Assembly: GCF_030463565.1 (NCBI RefSeq)
Contig: NC_134644.1
Location: forward strand, 132,181,388 to 132,245,387
Direction: 5' to 3'
Source: Pelecanus crispus
Taxonomy: Eukaryota > Chordata > Aves > Pelecaniformes > Pelecanidae
DNA: 64,000 nucleotides
Shown here piece after piece: positions 25,901 to 36,432 of this stretch. The notes below the pieces were generated by a model. The model did no database searches. It was given only the letters and a program-made list of their open reading frames with translations, and was not told the origin of the DNA. A program made the translations under genes and the position numbers. Numbering within the stretch: the stretch's first letter is position 1; each line of letters opens with the position of its first letter.

Positions 25901-28900
25901 TAAAGATACAGCTTCAGCTAGTTACGTTTCTTTCAGCCTAAAGCTCAGCACTGCAATGTTTCAAATGAAAATGAAGTGTTCAATGCAAATTTTGTAAGAT
26001 GGCAAAAATTTGAATTTCATATCTTCCTTCTATTAAATTCATTTAACCTTTGTGATGAAATTTATTTATGAAGAAACTGAAGCATGCTTTAGTACCCCCT
26101 TTGCAATTCTTTATGATAGGAGCACCATATAGATGACCTGCCTTCCCTGGAAGGAAGAAAAAGCACATACATTTACTCATTTTGGACAAAAGCCCCACTT
26201 AAGAGCATTGTCTGAACACGTGGTATTTTTTTACTGAAACTATCATAACCACAAAGCAACTAGAACACTAACAGAATTGAACACTTCTGTTACTACAGCA
26301 GCAACTTTTAGGCTGGGCCTGCTTCATGTCAATTAATATTGAGGGACTGTAATGCAAATGGTAAACTTCAGTTCTTAAGAGCATTTCTAAATACAAAGCA
26401 GTTTTGCTTCCACCCACCTACCCCAGAAGTTCCCAAAGGATCCATTCTTCCACCTTTTTTTTTTATTTTACAGACTCCCAGGCATGGAGAGTAATTTCTT
26501 GTATCATTTTTGATTGAACTTACAAGGAGCTATATATACTTGCATATTTTCCTCAATTCCAAAATGCAAAGTTAACACTGAAAACATGTTAAAAGGCTGT
26601 TTTAGTATGTATATGCAAAGTACAGGTATTACCCAGAAGTGTGCCATTATGTTCACTTCCATGGTTTTTTCCATAAGTGAATCTGGAGAATCAACAAACT
26701 TCTTCCCAGTTACAATACCAGCGTTGTTGATGAGGATGCTAACATCGCCAACTTCTTTTTTAACCTAAACCAAAAAGCCTCAAGGTATTATGCAATACAT
26801 ACAAAACATGCTTTCTGAGTTTTATATATGAAAACATAAGAAATAGAAACATTGCACATTTCAACTACATTGAACTTACTATGCTTGTTGCAGATCCAAA
26901 CACCTTAGGTTCTTGCATGTTCTCACCTGAAACCTTTTTAGAGCTGAGTTTACAACCAGACTTTGGAGGCATGGAACCCAACAGCTCCACACAGGCTTCT
27001 GCTTTCAGCACCTCCAGTTCTTGCTGCAACTGCTCCAGATAAGTCTCTATTGCAGAGAGCTTAACTAACACAAGTATTTTGCTACAGTAAACCCATCTTA
27101 AAACCAATAAGCAGTTCTGTTTGTAGGGTCATTTCTACGCCATGCAGTGAGGCACAGCACATAGATCCTCAGGCAAGTTCACCAGAACCAGGTACATCAA
27201 ATCTACGTGAGGGCTCCAATATTAAACTTTCACTTGTGAGGTTCCTTGCATTATACTCAAATCCTGTTGTGTTTTCCACAGAGCAACTTGAGCACAGAAG
27301 CAGTGCTGCCATATGACTTGAAGGCTGAAGCCAACTTGCACAGTACTTGAGTCTTTTGATGAGCAGAAGGAAAATTGGATTCCCTGTTGGTAGCGTTAAT
27401 TGCCTGCCTCCCAACAGTCCAGGGATTAAGAATTTACCTTACCAAACAAAAAGGTTTTTTTGCAAGTTTATTTCTCATGAAGACAGCCTGAAAGAACACC
27501 ATGTCTCCATTGATATTAGCTCGCAAGACAGCACTAGAAATGAGAAAACTGTAGGAAGGATAGTAGTTTGCTACTAAAATTAAACAAAAGCTGTAGGATT
27601 CTGAATAAAGGAAGATTTTAGGACATATGTATTCATAGAAGGCAAAAGCCTTGTGAGCTTCTGGAGCTCACAGTGCATAAGCTTGCTTCTAGTGTATTTG
27701 CTGCAATTCTAACACTGTACCAGAATCCTTGTAAGATGGTTCCCAGAGAAACAGGTCAGCTAAAGAATAATATCTACACATTTAGTTCAGTAAAACGTAT
27801 AGTTCTCATTTTAGCTCCAGACTGAGAACTTTTATGAACAGACTCACTTGAGAGAGCAACTATAGGCCAGCTGATATCAAGATATTGTGCAGCTCTCAAA
27901 AGGAGAATGAAAATATTTAATGTAGTATTTGAAGTACAGTTCATTAACCTGAGCTGTCTGGGAAAAAAGGAAATGAGTACTCTAGATGTTGTTTAATTTG
28001 TGATTTCCACATCAAGTGTTAAACATATGGTGATCAGTAGCCTTGGGAAACCATGTTGTTTTTATGCCATCTTGCCACACAGTTGCAGATCACAGAACCT
28101 CATTTCTTAATGGCATTTCTGTTGCTAGGTGCCTACAGCAACCGAAGAAAGCACAAGCAGACCAGGTAGGCTAGCCTGTATAACAGTAAAGATTTAAAGG
28201 ATAATTTACCACCCATCCTTTATTCTAGCTTAGCTTCCTCACCTTCCTTAAACTTGTTCCAATCTTGTCCACATTTGTTAAGTAAGGGTTTAAAAAACCA
28301 GAAAGCAGCCTTGGTAGGATTATACAGAACAGCTTTTGTAATAAATTCATCAGCCAGAGCCCCTCTCCACCTCAGTCATTGCTCACACATTCTTGTCTGT
28401 CTACTCCCCTCTCAAAAAGTTGTCATGTAACAACTTAGATATTTCTGAAGCAGCACCACGTGATCTCCACAGGCAGCCTTAGACAAGTTGTTCTAGTCAC
28501 CAACCTGAGCATGTACCCCTCATCACAAGTTAAAAATAGTATGCATTCAGAGACATAAATGTAATCATTAGTAAATGATGATTTAATACTGCCTCTTGTC
28601 AGATGATCTAGCAATTCTGGAAGCCTGGACCAGTACCCCAGATCTACCCTTTTGGGTAAATAACAAGCACCTCTAAGTGGTCAGGCTTCTTTTGTGCAAA
28701 CAAAAGACAGACAGAGGAGGAGGATGTGGTACGTACAGTTTATAACATGGTGATTGAGGCATTCAGGCTAGATGGGAAAAGCAAAATAAGAACAGAACCT
28801 TGATCATCCCATCTCTTTAACTACTGGTGAAAACCTGAACAACCTCTTCCTTTACCACCTGCCTCTACTCAGTCTTCCAAAATATATTCACACTTTGCAT

Positions 28901-31900
28901 GGAATTCAAAGCAAATTTGAGTGCTTTCTTGCAACCCAGACAAATAATTCCAGCTTTACAACACCTCTGTTCATGCTGCTTCCCCACTAACTAGATGCGG
29001 CAGCTCTTTCCTCAGCAAATTTGCTGTTTTAATTCCTTTCTCCTTTTGGCTCTCTCCTGTGCATGACAGGGCTAAGACATTCAGTCCAGGCTTCTACACT
29101 CTGCTTTGAGGCCAAGTACAGCAGACCTTTACCGAGCCTGTTGCCTAGCTATTAAGGGCAGGGGGATAATGTCAACTTTCCAGAGCTCTAAGCATCTCCA
29201 TTTGTGCACTGCAGTAAAATATGTTCCAGGTGTTTCTTTTAGGCCTAGGTAAGGCAAGCATTATGCAAACAGCTGATCTGGTTAAACATCTTTTTTCAGG
29301 TATAAACACTACTTCCTGTTTGTTTCTGCATTTGTATTTTGACTTTTATATTGAAGCTTAGTAGTGAGCAATTCCCATGATTCCCAAACAGCATCCCAAA
29401 GTGTCTACTTCCTAAGACCCACAAACCCCTCCGCAACTGTCTACAAGAAGTGGAAGAAAGCACTGGATGTTTTATAGGCAGCATGAAACACCACCAGGAA
29501 ATGTGCTTCCACTGTTGCTCCTCTGCACAGGAAACAGGATTCTCAGAAAAGCAGAAAACTGGCTGCAAACTGTCATCTTGACTAACAAGCAAGAAAAAAT
29601 GGTGGATAAACAAAAAAGTACCATGCAAGAGAGATCCTGGAAGTAAATGTGAGCCCAGATGCAATTTTGCAACATGATAATGAGGAAAAGGTTTCTGTCT
29701 CCTCACAAGTAGGACAACCAAAAAACAGAGTTACTTCCCTCTTTCAAAGCCCTAGATTCTTACAGTTTAGCTGAACTCGAAGGAAGGAGGGAGGCATAGG
29801 TCAGAGAAGGCCACATTCCTTTTGGGGTTGGGTACTTCTGGAACAGAGACATTAGAAATAAATTTTAAGCTATAGCTTGATAGCCATAAGCTGTCCTTCA
29901 TCCTGTTGGTATCAGAAAGGAACAAGGACACCACATGTGCAGGGCTTTTTAGTTTTCTTCCTACTGAAGTGACTTTTTCCTGGTCTCTCTGTGTGGCTGA
30001 TGAAGTATCAGAAGCAGGTTTTTAAGGTTCACATACATTTCCTTTTGGCTTTGAGATTGTTTTACTGGGCACAGAGTTTTCAACCATCTCCTTTCCTGCC
30101 TGCCTGAATTTAGTTCACTATAGTCTTCCAAAACTCCAAGCCATTGCATGAAGCTGAATCACCGGGGCAGGGGGAAAACTAAAACGTGGAACCATGCTGC
30201 CTCATCTTGCAAAGGCTGATGCTGCACGCTATGAGCCAAAGTCTACTACATCACATTAGGTAAACAGTGGCACCAAGCACTAATAATAAAGCCTTTTTGC
30301 CACTAATAAGATGGGAAAGTTGTCAGCAGGATATGAAGCTTCTGAAATAACAACAGTAGGGTATTTTTTTCTTCTATGTGGACCAGCTGTTAGTGAACTG
30401 CTGACAGAAGATTGTAAGTGAGGAATCATGCACTGAGACCCTCTCACCACTTCTTCATTTCCGTCTGCCTCTGTTTTTATCATCTCTAACCTGTGCCACA
30501 CACATCTACACCCTCTTCTCCTTTTTCTATTTGGCCAGAAAGGCTCTGCTACTGCTTTTCTCCATGGAATTGAAGTGCTAGCCCTTGAGTCCTCAAAACT
30601 GAAGATTAGTTTCCATCTTCTTCATTCCAGTGTCCTTCATACCACAATACTCCCTCCTCCTCCACTCCTACCAGTTCAGCGGGAAGCACAGTTACAGGCC
30701 TGCAGTGAGACACGTGCAACTGCTCTGCAGGGATGGCAGATGTGCAACTCAGCTGGCATAACAGAGCTGCAAGGGTGACCAGCATTACCAGAATACAAAC
30801 CAAATAATACCAGCCTCCAACAAGCAAGCTTCACTTATCAGAACAAATGCGTTCTGGTCATTTTTGCCCAGAGAAAAACACAGAAGGCTAGAGCTGCTTA
30901 AACAGCACCAAAAGAGGAATATTATTTCAGCCAACAGATGTTCCTGAGGACAGCTGAACTTTTTTTTTTAAGAATCCATCCTCAGGCAAGCACTCACTGT
31001 GGAAGCCTTCTAGCTCAACAGTTAAGTTTAGCAACATTTTAAGCAAATGAGAACAGGTTGTTATAATGGAAACTTAAGCAGTTTTAGCTTTTGGCAATTC
31101 TACTTGTCCGCCCCAAAATATCTAACCACATGCGATATTTACAAAGCTCTTCAGAAGGGAAAGTAAGAAATATTTAAGACTTCAAGATACATTTATTAAT
31201 TCTGACAAAGCAAGTCTGCAAAAATCTATTCACAGCCATGGAATTATTTGAAAATTGCCTAAGCAGTTAACCCTTTTTACAGTGTACAGTCTTTAGGGTT
31301 TACTTTTGGTAAAAGGCTGCCAGAACTTGAAATACTGCTTTAGCTTCAATAAATTGATTTTCTGCACTTCACCAGTAAGCGGTTGCTGAGTAATTGAATG
31401 AATGAGAAGCTACCTAGTTGAAATTAGCTACTGAAAAAGAGAAACAGCTCTTTTTATTTTTAAAGGAACAGAGGTACACAAGTCAACTCTAAAAAACAGT
31501 ATTCTTGAAATAAGTAGCATGCGCAATACATTCTGAACAAATTAATTTTAATCTCTTGCTTTGAAGTCACTAAAACTTACCATACATCATACACACGTGC
31601 ATGCACTCATCTTCAAATAGTGTCAAAGCCACAAATAAGATACTTTACCTGATCAGCTACTCTGTAGATGTCCTGCCTTTTGCTACAGTCACAGATGTAA
31701 CAGTGTACTCTCCCTGCTCCATTTTCTCTGGCCAATCTACTCGTCTCCTTGAGCCCCTCTTGATTAATGTCCCAGAGAACCACTGTGGCTCCAAGGCTGG
31801 CAAACTTTAAAGATAAGAGTCTTCCAATGCCACTTCCCGCTCCTGTTATTAATACTATTTCACCACTAACATTCTTCTTCCGTCTAGGCACAACCAAGAA

Positions 31901-31969
31901 CACTAGCGACTCCAATATGTAATAAACAGAAAGTCCGAAGACTTGGAGTGTTTCCAGGAAGAAGTTCAT
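22849..31969 (-). CDS. SDR16C5: Epidermal retinol dehydrogenase 2 (SDR16C5/RDHE2), six coding exons
   Basis: Joined CDS: 31969-31649, 26764-26633, 25647-25548, 24296-24152, 23597-23472, 22942-22849. This is 918 bp, 305 residues plus TGA, against about 309 for the human protein as I remember it. The family is NAD-dependent and oxidises all-trans-retinol to retinaldehyde on the ER/lipid-droplet membrane. Seen in the sequence: a hydrophobic N-terminal anchor (about residues 4-27); a Rossmann glycine motif TGAGSGIG at 42-49; Asp67 in VLWDIN, which favours NAD over NADP; CD at 93-94; NNAG at 120-123; catalytic Ser173 (SIASLAG), Tyr186 and Lys190 (YCASK); and a C-terminal tail with MDSFKG. All introns are GT-AG and every junction keeps frame. 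The start at 31969 has A at -3 and gives the normal family N-terminus. Assignment to SDR16C5 rather than HSD17B11/13 or RDH10 rests on remembered similarity along the whole length. I see no disabling change. Confidence 0.93.
23472..23597 (-). CDS. SDR16C5: SDR16C5 coding exon 5
   Basis: This 126-bp exon encodes the stretch beginning [17 protein letters not shown], which corresponds to the family's conserved LLPILEP segment after the substrate loop, and runs on to PYLLYALRK. The acceptor is TCTTCCAG and the donor GTAAGT. It ends two bases into the Asn codon finished by exon 6. The following intron is 529 bp. Confidence 0.92.
24152..24296 (-). CDS. SDR16C5: SDR16C5 coding exon 4 (catalytic YxxxK)
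   Basis: This 145-bp exon encodes Asp185 onward, including the catalytic Tyr186-Cys-Ala-Ser-Lys190 and the substrate-loop sequence [14 protein letters not shown] typical of SDR16C enzymes. The acceptor is TTTTACAG and the donor GTGAGT. The exon ends two bases into a Lys codon that is completed by exon 5. The following intron is 554 bp. Confidence 0.93.
25548..25647 (-). CDS. SDR16C5: SDR16C5 coding exon 3
   Basis: This 100-bp exon encodes residues 152-184 plus the first base of codon 185. It contains the segment [10 protein letters not shown] and the active-site serine region SIASLAG, with Ser173 lying 13 residues before the catalytic Tyr, the usual SDR spacing. The acceptor is TTGCAG and the donor ACAG then GTAGTA. 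The following intron is 1251 bp. Confidence 0.92.
26633..26764 (-). CDS. SDR16C5: SDR16C5 coding exon 2
   Basis: This exon is 132 bp, exactly 44 codons (residues 108-151), phase 0 at both ends. It carries the NNAG motif (120-123) that stabilises the central beta sheet of SDR enzymes, followed by GIVTGKKF. The acceptor reads TTTAG before GTT, and the donor GTAATA follows TGG (Trp151). The following intron is 985 bp. Confidence 0.92.
26765..31648 (-). other. SDR16C5 intron 1 (4.9 kb)
   Basis: Its limits are set by the donor after codon 107 and the acceptor before codon 108. Apart from the exon-like block at 26927-27064, it has no recognised repeats or genes. The open frame at 29296-29721 shows no domain and is taken as chance. 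Confidence 0.85.
26927..27064 (-). other. Exon-like open block inside SDR16C5 intron 1
   Basis: 138 bp on the SDR16C5 strand with AG before 27064 and a good donor (TTTCAG then GTGAGA) after 26927. One frame is open throughout and reads like a coiled coil ([18 protein letters not shown]), with phase 1 at both ends. Spliced between SDR16C5 exons 1 and 2 it would be read in another frame and hit a stop, so it is not a normal part of that enzyme. The acceptor has a poor pyrimidine tract. It may be a retrocopy fragment, a poison exon or chance. Confidence 0.2.
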
Positions 31970-31992
31970 CTTGAGGCTATTTCTTCAGATAC
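31649..31992 (-). CDS. SDR16C5: SDR16C5 coding exon 1 (with 23 bp of 5' UTR)
   Basis: The coding part is 31969-31649 (107 codons, ending on a codon boundary with Gln107). It holds the membrane anchor, the TGxxxGxG cofactor motif and the NAD-selecting Asp67. The donor reads CAG then GTAAAG. Upstream of the ATG, TTTTATCAG at 31993 onward looks like a splice acceptor, so 31992-31970 would be the end of the 5' UTR and the transcript should start in an upstream exon. The following intron is 4884 bp. Confidence 0.9.
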
Positions 31993-34593
31993 CTGATAAA
32001 AGAAAATGTTTACCAGACAGAATAAACCATAAAGAGGGAAAATGCAAGCATCAGTATTTCAAAATTGAAAAGCATTTTCAGATCCATTCTAAATAGTTTC
32101 TCCAGCCTGCTTCTAAGTGGTGTTTCAAAAAAAAATATATAGGCTTACATCTGCACATCTGACCCATCTGTCCTATTTCTGTATCATCTCCAGGTTGCTC
32201 CTACTCTCCTCCAGAACGCAGCATACAATTGATTTACCGTTTGGCAGAGACAGGAAACACCTGCCCTCATCTGCTTTAGAAATTCCCCACCTCTCACATC
32301 ATGGGTTTCCATCTCTGCTCTGGCAGAACGTGGACTCAAAAACTAGAATCAAAAAAGTGATAGCTGCCCCTTGAGTATCTTGCCACGCAGAAATGCATGG
32401 CAATTACAAATCAAAACTTACCACTTGATCAAACAACTTTGGTGCTCACAAGCTAATACTTTAGGTAAGGAAGAATTCTCCTTTTAGGACCATGACTTTC
32501 TTGCTTTGTAGGCATTCCCTGTCATCAAGAAATCATATGCAGACCAAGTCTCAACCCTGCTGAAAAACTGCCGGCATAGGGAGCTTCAGAATACAATGCT
32601 TATACATCTCCAAAACACACCATGTAAATTACTGGCTGTCACTACTAGCGTTTCAACTACCAGTACTACCATTATTGAGGAGAGCCTGCTTTTGCAATTG
32701 AACAGAGTGGTTTGTTTAGGAATGCATTTAAAAGCTGTTCACTTTCTTCTCTTCACCTCCGTGCACTAAGCAAATATCATGGGCTTGAAACATACCATCT
32801 CAGGTATGCACTTAACTTCACAGCTGCTGTCATCTCTATTTAAAGCTTACACTTCAACCTTTGGCACTACATGCCCAGTTTGATCACATCTTAGTTAACA
32901 TTACTATCTATAGGTATAGGTCATACTGTTTTACAAGTGCCAAGAGATAAGTTACTTGGATCTCTGCTACTCTGAGCAAAGTTCATTAAATTTAGCCTGT
33001 GGATATATATGTGTTATCATGAGTCTGAGGTTTTGTACACAGGAAACAAGGCCAGTCCTGAAAACAGATAGGCCACTGCTAGAACAGAGCAAGTGAGTTT
33101 TCTGAAATAGAAACATTAGGACATTAAACTATTCCAACAACAAAAACCCATTTGTCAAAAACACAGTGGGTAGGGAAACACGCTCTTCTTTCTGAAAAGG
33201 AGTCATAGGGCAAACATTTTCTGTTCTTTGTTCCCTTTAAAATGGGACAAAATGTGTGCAAAGGTTCTGGCATAGATGAAAGGCAGTAACACCAGTAAGA
33301 AATGGAAGAAATATCAAAACAGCACAGGAACGTTTATCTAGAGTCAATATTGGCACCTCCTGTAGTAGGCTCTCATAGCTACAGAGCTACTACAGATATA
33401 AGCAAAGCCAGAGTTATACAGGAAAAGTGTTATTAAATTTCATGTACATCGAAAAAACAGCAAGTTTTTAGAAACACAAGTTCTTTGCTGGGTCTAAACC
33501 AGAAGCAACAAATCTTTGAAATAAACACAGTTGCTTAGTTTAACTCGATTACACTAACTTAATGCACTTATCCTCCATTTGCATGAAAAAGGATTGGTAT
33601 CTGTGGAGTAGATAAGGATGTTACAGTTAATACCTATGGAAAAACAAGTGAGGCAATTGCTTTCGAAGTATAATACACAGTTTAACCTAAAGCCAATTTA
33701 GAACTTAGGTCAGTAACTTGTTAAGTAAAATGAGCATATACCAGGTTTGCATAGGACAGGGGCACATTAGATCTTAGAGAAGCATTGACTTTCTCTTAGA
33801 GAAGTAGAGTTGCTGTAGGCATACAGGCCACAGGAGACTTTCTGTCAGAACACCAACTCCGCATCCTTCAATAAAACAGTTAATTCTCACTGACACATTT
33901 CTTGCTTAACCCAGCTTCGACTTGGCCAAGAGTCCTCCATTCTCACTGGCTTGCTGCACTGGTACTGCTAATTATACCAGCTACTGTAACCAAGCGTATC
34001 CATACAGACAATTAAATTAGCCAACACACTTGGCTGATTTTGGCCTCTCAACTAAAGTAAGCAGGGATCTACTTACAGGTGAATTAACCAGGGGTACCTT
34101 TGGCACATGTAAGATCTCAGATCCCTTCTGACGCCATGTGTTGTTTTTTAATACGCATACATCCACACAGACATAAGTGTGGAGGGCTTTTACATTGCAG
34201 TGAGGTATCGAAGGTTTTACAACGGCTTATCAGACAGATTTCTTTTCAAGCAGGGACAGCTTTGCCAACAGAGACGTGTCGATCCATGCGCCAACGCTCA
34301 CAGCCGAGCGACTGTTGCAGACTGCCAGTGCAATCACCTGAGCAGAGGCTGGCAAGGGTGAATTTGCTCACTGCACCTGGAAGGCTGCGACTCCCAAAAA
34401 ACCGTAGCGATCCCGTAGCCGAGACAGTTCAAGGACTGAGGTGCAGCAATACCTCCCTCGCCACCTGGAAGACGCCGGGCTACCTTACTCTCACTTGGCA
34501 CGCCTCATTTGCTAACCTAAGTAGTATAATTTAAAAAAAAAAAAAAAAAAAGCCAGACCCGCAAGCAGTTTCCAGCTGGGGTGCCCAGCTCAC
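31993..34593 (-). other. Probable SDR16C5 5' intron
   Basis: The region between the inferred non-coding first exon in the CpG island and the acceptor before the start codon. It is AT-rich with no repeats recognised. A 144-codon plus-strand frame at 34100-34534 has no recognisable domain. Confidence 0.4.
34533..34551. repeat. Poly(A) run of 19 at the edge of CpG island 1
   Basis: A homopolymer directly beside the GC-rich island. For a minus-strand SDR16C5 transcript it would be a T run just after the candidate first-exon donor. Confidence 0.9.
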
Positions 34594-35270
34594 CGCCCTC
34601 CCCGCCGCCCCGGGAGCCGCCGCAGCCCCCGGCCGCCCGCCCCGGGTGCGGGCCCCGCCTCGCAGGGCCGAGAAGCGGCGAAGGGCCGGGGGCGCGGCTC
34701 CCCCCGCCGAGCGCACCCCAGCCCCTAACACCCCCGCCCCGGGGACCCCCCCCCCCCGCCCCGGGTACCTCCGCCTGCCGGGCTGAAGGCCAGGGAGGGC
34801 ACCTGGGCCTGCCCGGCGTGGCGTGGCGCAGCGGCCGGCGGCTCCGGGGCGGGCGAGGGCAGAGCAGGCCGAGCGCAGCGGGGAGCAGGCAGCGCGGCGG
34901 GCCCGGGCGGCCTCGCTTTTATGGCGGCTGCCCGCCCCGGCGAGGGGCTGAGCGGAGGCCCGGGGGCGGGGCGGAAGGGCTCGGCGGCGGCGGAGAGGCC
35001 GGGGCGGGGGAAGGGGCTGCTGCGCTGCCCGCGCTCCGCCCGGGGCTGCCGGTCGGTGGGATGAGCTCCGGCCCGGCGGCGGGGGGGGGAGCGGGGCTGC
35101 CCTCCGAGGCCGGCCCGGGAGGGCGGCAGGGAGCTGCGGGGCCGCTCCCGGGAAGGAGAAGAGCTGCGGCCCCAGGGAGGGCGGCGAGGGCGGGGGCCCC
35201 TCGTCGCTCCTGGCCGAGGCCGGGGGGCGGGCGGGGGGGGCGAGGGCGGAGCAGCGCGTTGGGGGCGGTG
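34562..35270 (-). promoter_or_regulatory. CpG island, likely SDR16C5 promoter and non-coding first exon
   Basis: This stretch is very GC-rich with dense CG dinucleotides and several GGGCGG/CCGCCC boxes (GC/Sp1-type), and I see no obvious TATA box. It is about 2.6 kb upstream of the SDR16C5 start codon, and the acceptor at 31993 requires an upstream exon. A good minus-strand donor, GGCG then GTGAGC, sits at 34593-34588, so a first exon ending at 34594 is plausible. Open frames over this block exist on both strands and all have biased composition, so I do not call them genes. Its right edge merges with a long LTR. Confidence 0.65.
34588..34598 (-). other. Candidate splice donor of SDR16C5 non-coding exon 1
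   Basis: The minus strand reads GGGCG then GTGAGC, a near-consensus donor at the downstream edge of the CpG island. If joined to the acceptor at 31993, the first intron would be 2601 bp (34593-31993). Transcript data would decide this. Confidence 0.35.
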
Positions 35271-36432
35271 TGGGGCGGGGGGGCTGACCCCGGCCGGGCG
35301 CCAGGTGCCCGCCAAAGCCGCTCCGCCCCCCCCCCCCCCCCCCGCTTCCCAGTGGGACAGGGGAGAGAAAATACAAGGAAAGGCTTGTGGTAAGGAGAGG
35401 GGGATCACTCAGCAGTTACCGTCGCGAGCAAAGCAGAGTCGAGTTGGGGAAAATTAATTTATTGCCAATCAAATCGGAGTAGGGTAATGAGGAATAAAAC
35501 CAAATCTTAAAGGCACCTTCCCCCCACTCCTCCCTTCTTCCCGGGGCTCAACTTCCGATTTTCTCCACCTCCTCCCCTCCAGCACTGCAGAGGGGTGGGG
35601 AATGGGGGTTGTCTCTGCCGCTCCCTCCTCCTCAAGGGAGGACTCCTCACGCTCTTCCCCTGCTCCAGCGTGGGGTCCCTCCCACGGGAGACAGTCCTCC
35701 ATGAACTGCTCCACCGTGGGTCCTTCCCATGGGCTCCAGTCCTCCATGAACTGCTCCAACATGGGTCCTTCCCACAGGCTACAGTTCTTCATGAACTGCT
35801 CCACCGTGGGTCCCTTCCACAGGGTGCAGTCCTTCAGGAGCAGACTGCTCCAGCGTGGGTCCCCCACGGGGTCACAAGTCCTGCCAGAAAACCTGCTCCA
35901 GTGTAGGCTCCTCTCTCCACAGCTCCACAGGTCCTGCCAGGAGCCTGCTCCAGCGTGGGTTTCCCATGGGGTCACAGCCTCCTTCGGGCGCATCCCCCTG
36001 CTCCGGCGTGGGGTCCTCCCCGGGCTGCAGGTGGATATCTGCTGCACCATGGACCTCCACGGGCTGCAGGGGCACAGCTGCCTCACCATGGGCTGCACCA
36101 GGGGCTGCAGGGGAATCTCTGCTGCAGTGCCTGGAGCACCTCCTCCCCCTCCTTCTTCCCTGACCTTGGTGTCTGCAGGGTTGTTCCTCTCACATATTCT
36201 CACTCCTCACTCCAGCTGCAGTTTGTGTCCCCATGTTTTTTTTCTCTTAAATATGTTATCCCAGAGGCACTACCACCGTCACCGATGGGCTTGGCCTTGG
36301 CCAGCAGTGGGTCCGTCTTGGAGCCAACTGGCATTGGCTCTGTCGGACATAGGGGAAGCTTCTAGCAGCTTCCCACAGAAGCCACCCCTGTAGCCCCCTG
36401 CTACCAAAACCTTGCCACGCAAACCCAATACA
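35270..36432 (-). mobile_element. Long ERV solo LTR (about 1.16 kb), minus orientation
   Basis: Read on the minus strand it begins TGTATTGGGTTTGCGTGGCA at 36432 and ends in a C-rich run near 35270. It is colinear with the long LTR at 51727-53269 once the nested insertion there is removed (about 1.16 kb against 1.15 kb). It contains tandem modules of the form 'GGACCCACGGTGGAGCAG' and an AATAAATT run near its 3' part. A 244-residue open frame (36203-35469) matches the frame in the other copy. The left edge lies in a C run (35322-35342) and G-rich DNA, and I found no clear target duplication. It may be degraded or recombined with the CpG island. Confidence 0.8.

Noticed and set aside
29296..29721. 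141-codon frame in SDR16C5 intron 1
   Set aside because: No domain, ordinary composition, no splice logic with the surrounding gene. Treated as chance.
34100..34534. 144-codon frame upstream of SDR16C5
   Set aside because: No recognisable domain. It lies on the strand opposite the gene at the edge of the CpG island. Chance or island shore.
34531..35408. Long open frames (up to 281 codons) on both strands of the CpG island
   Set aside because: They overlap in several frames and both strands, and read as Pro/Gly/Ala/Arg-rich low-complexity peptides. That is what GC-rich DNA without stop codons gives. No domain is seen.
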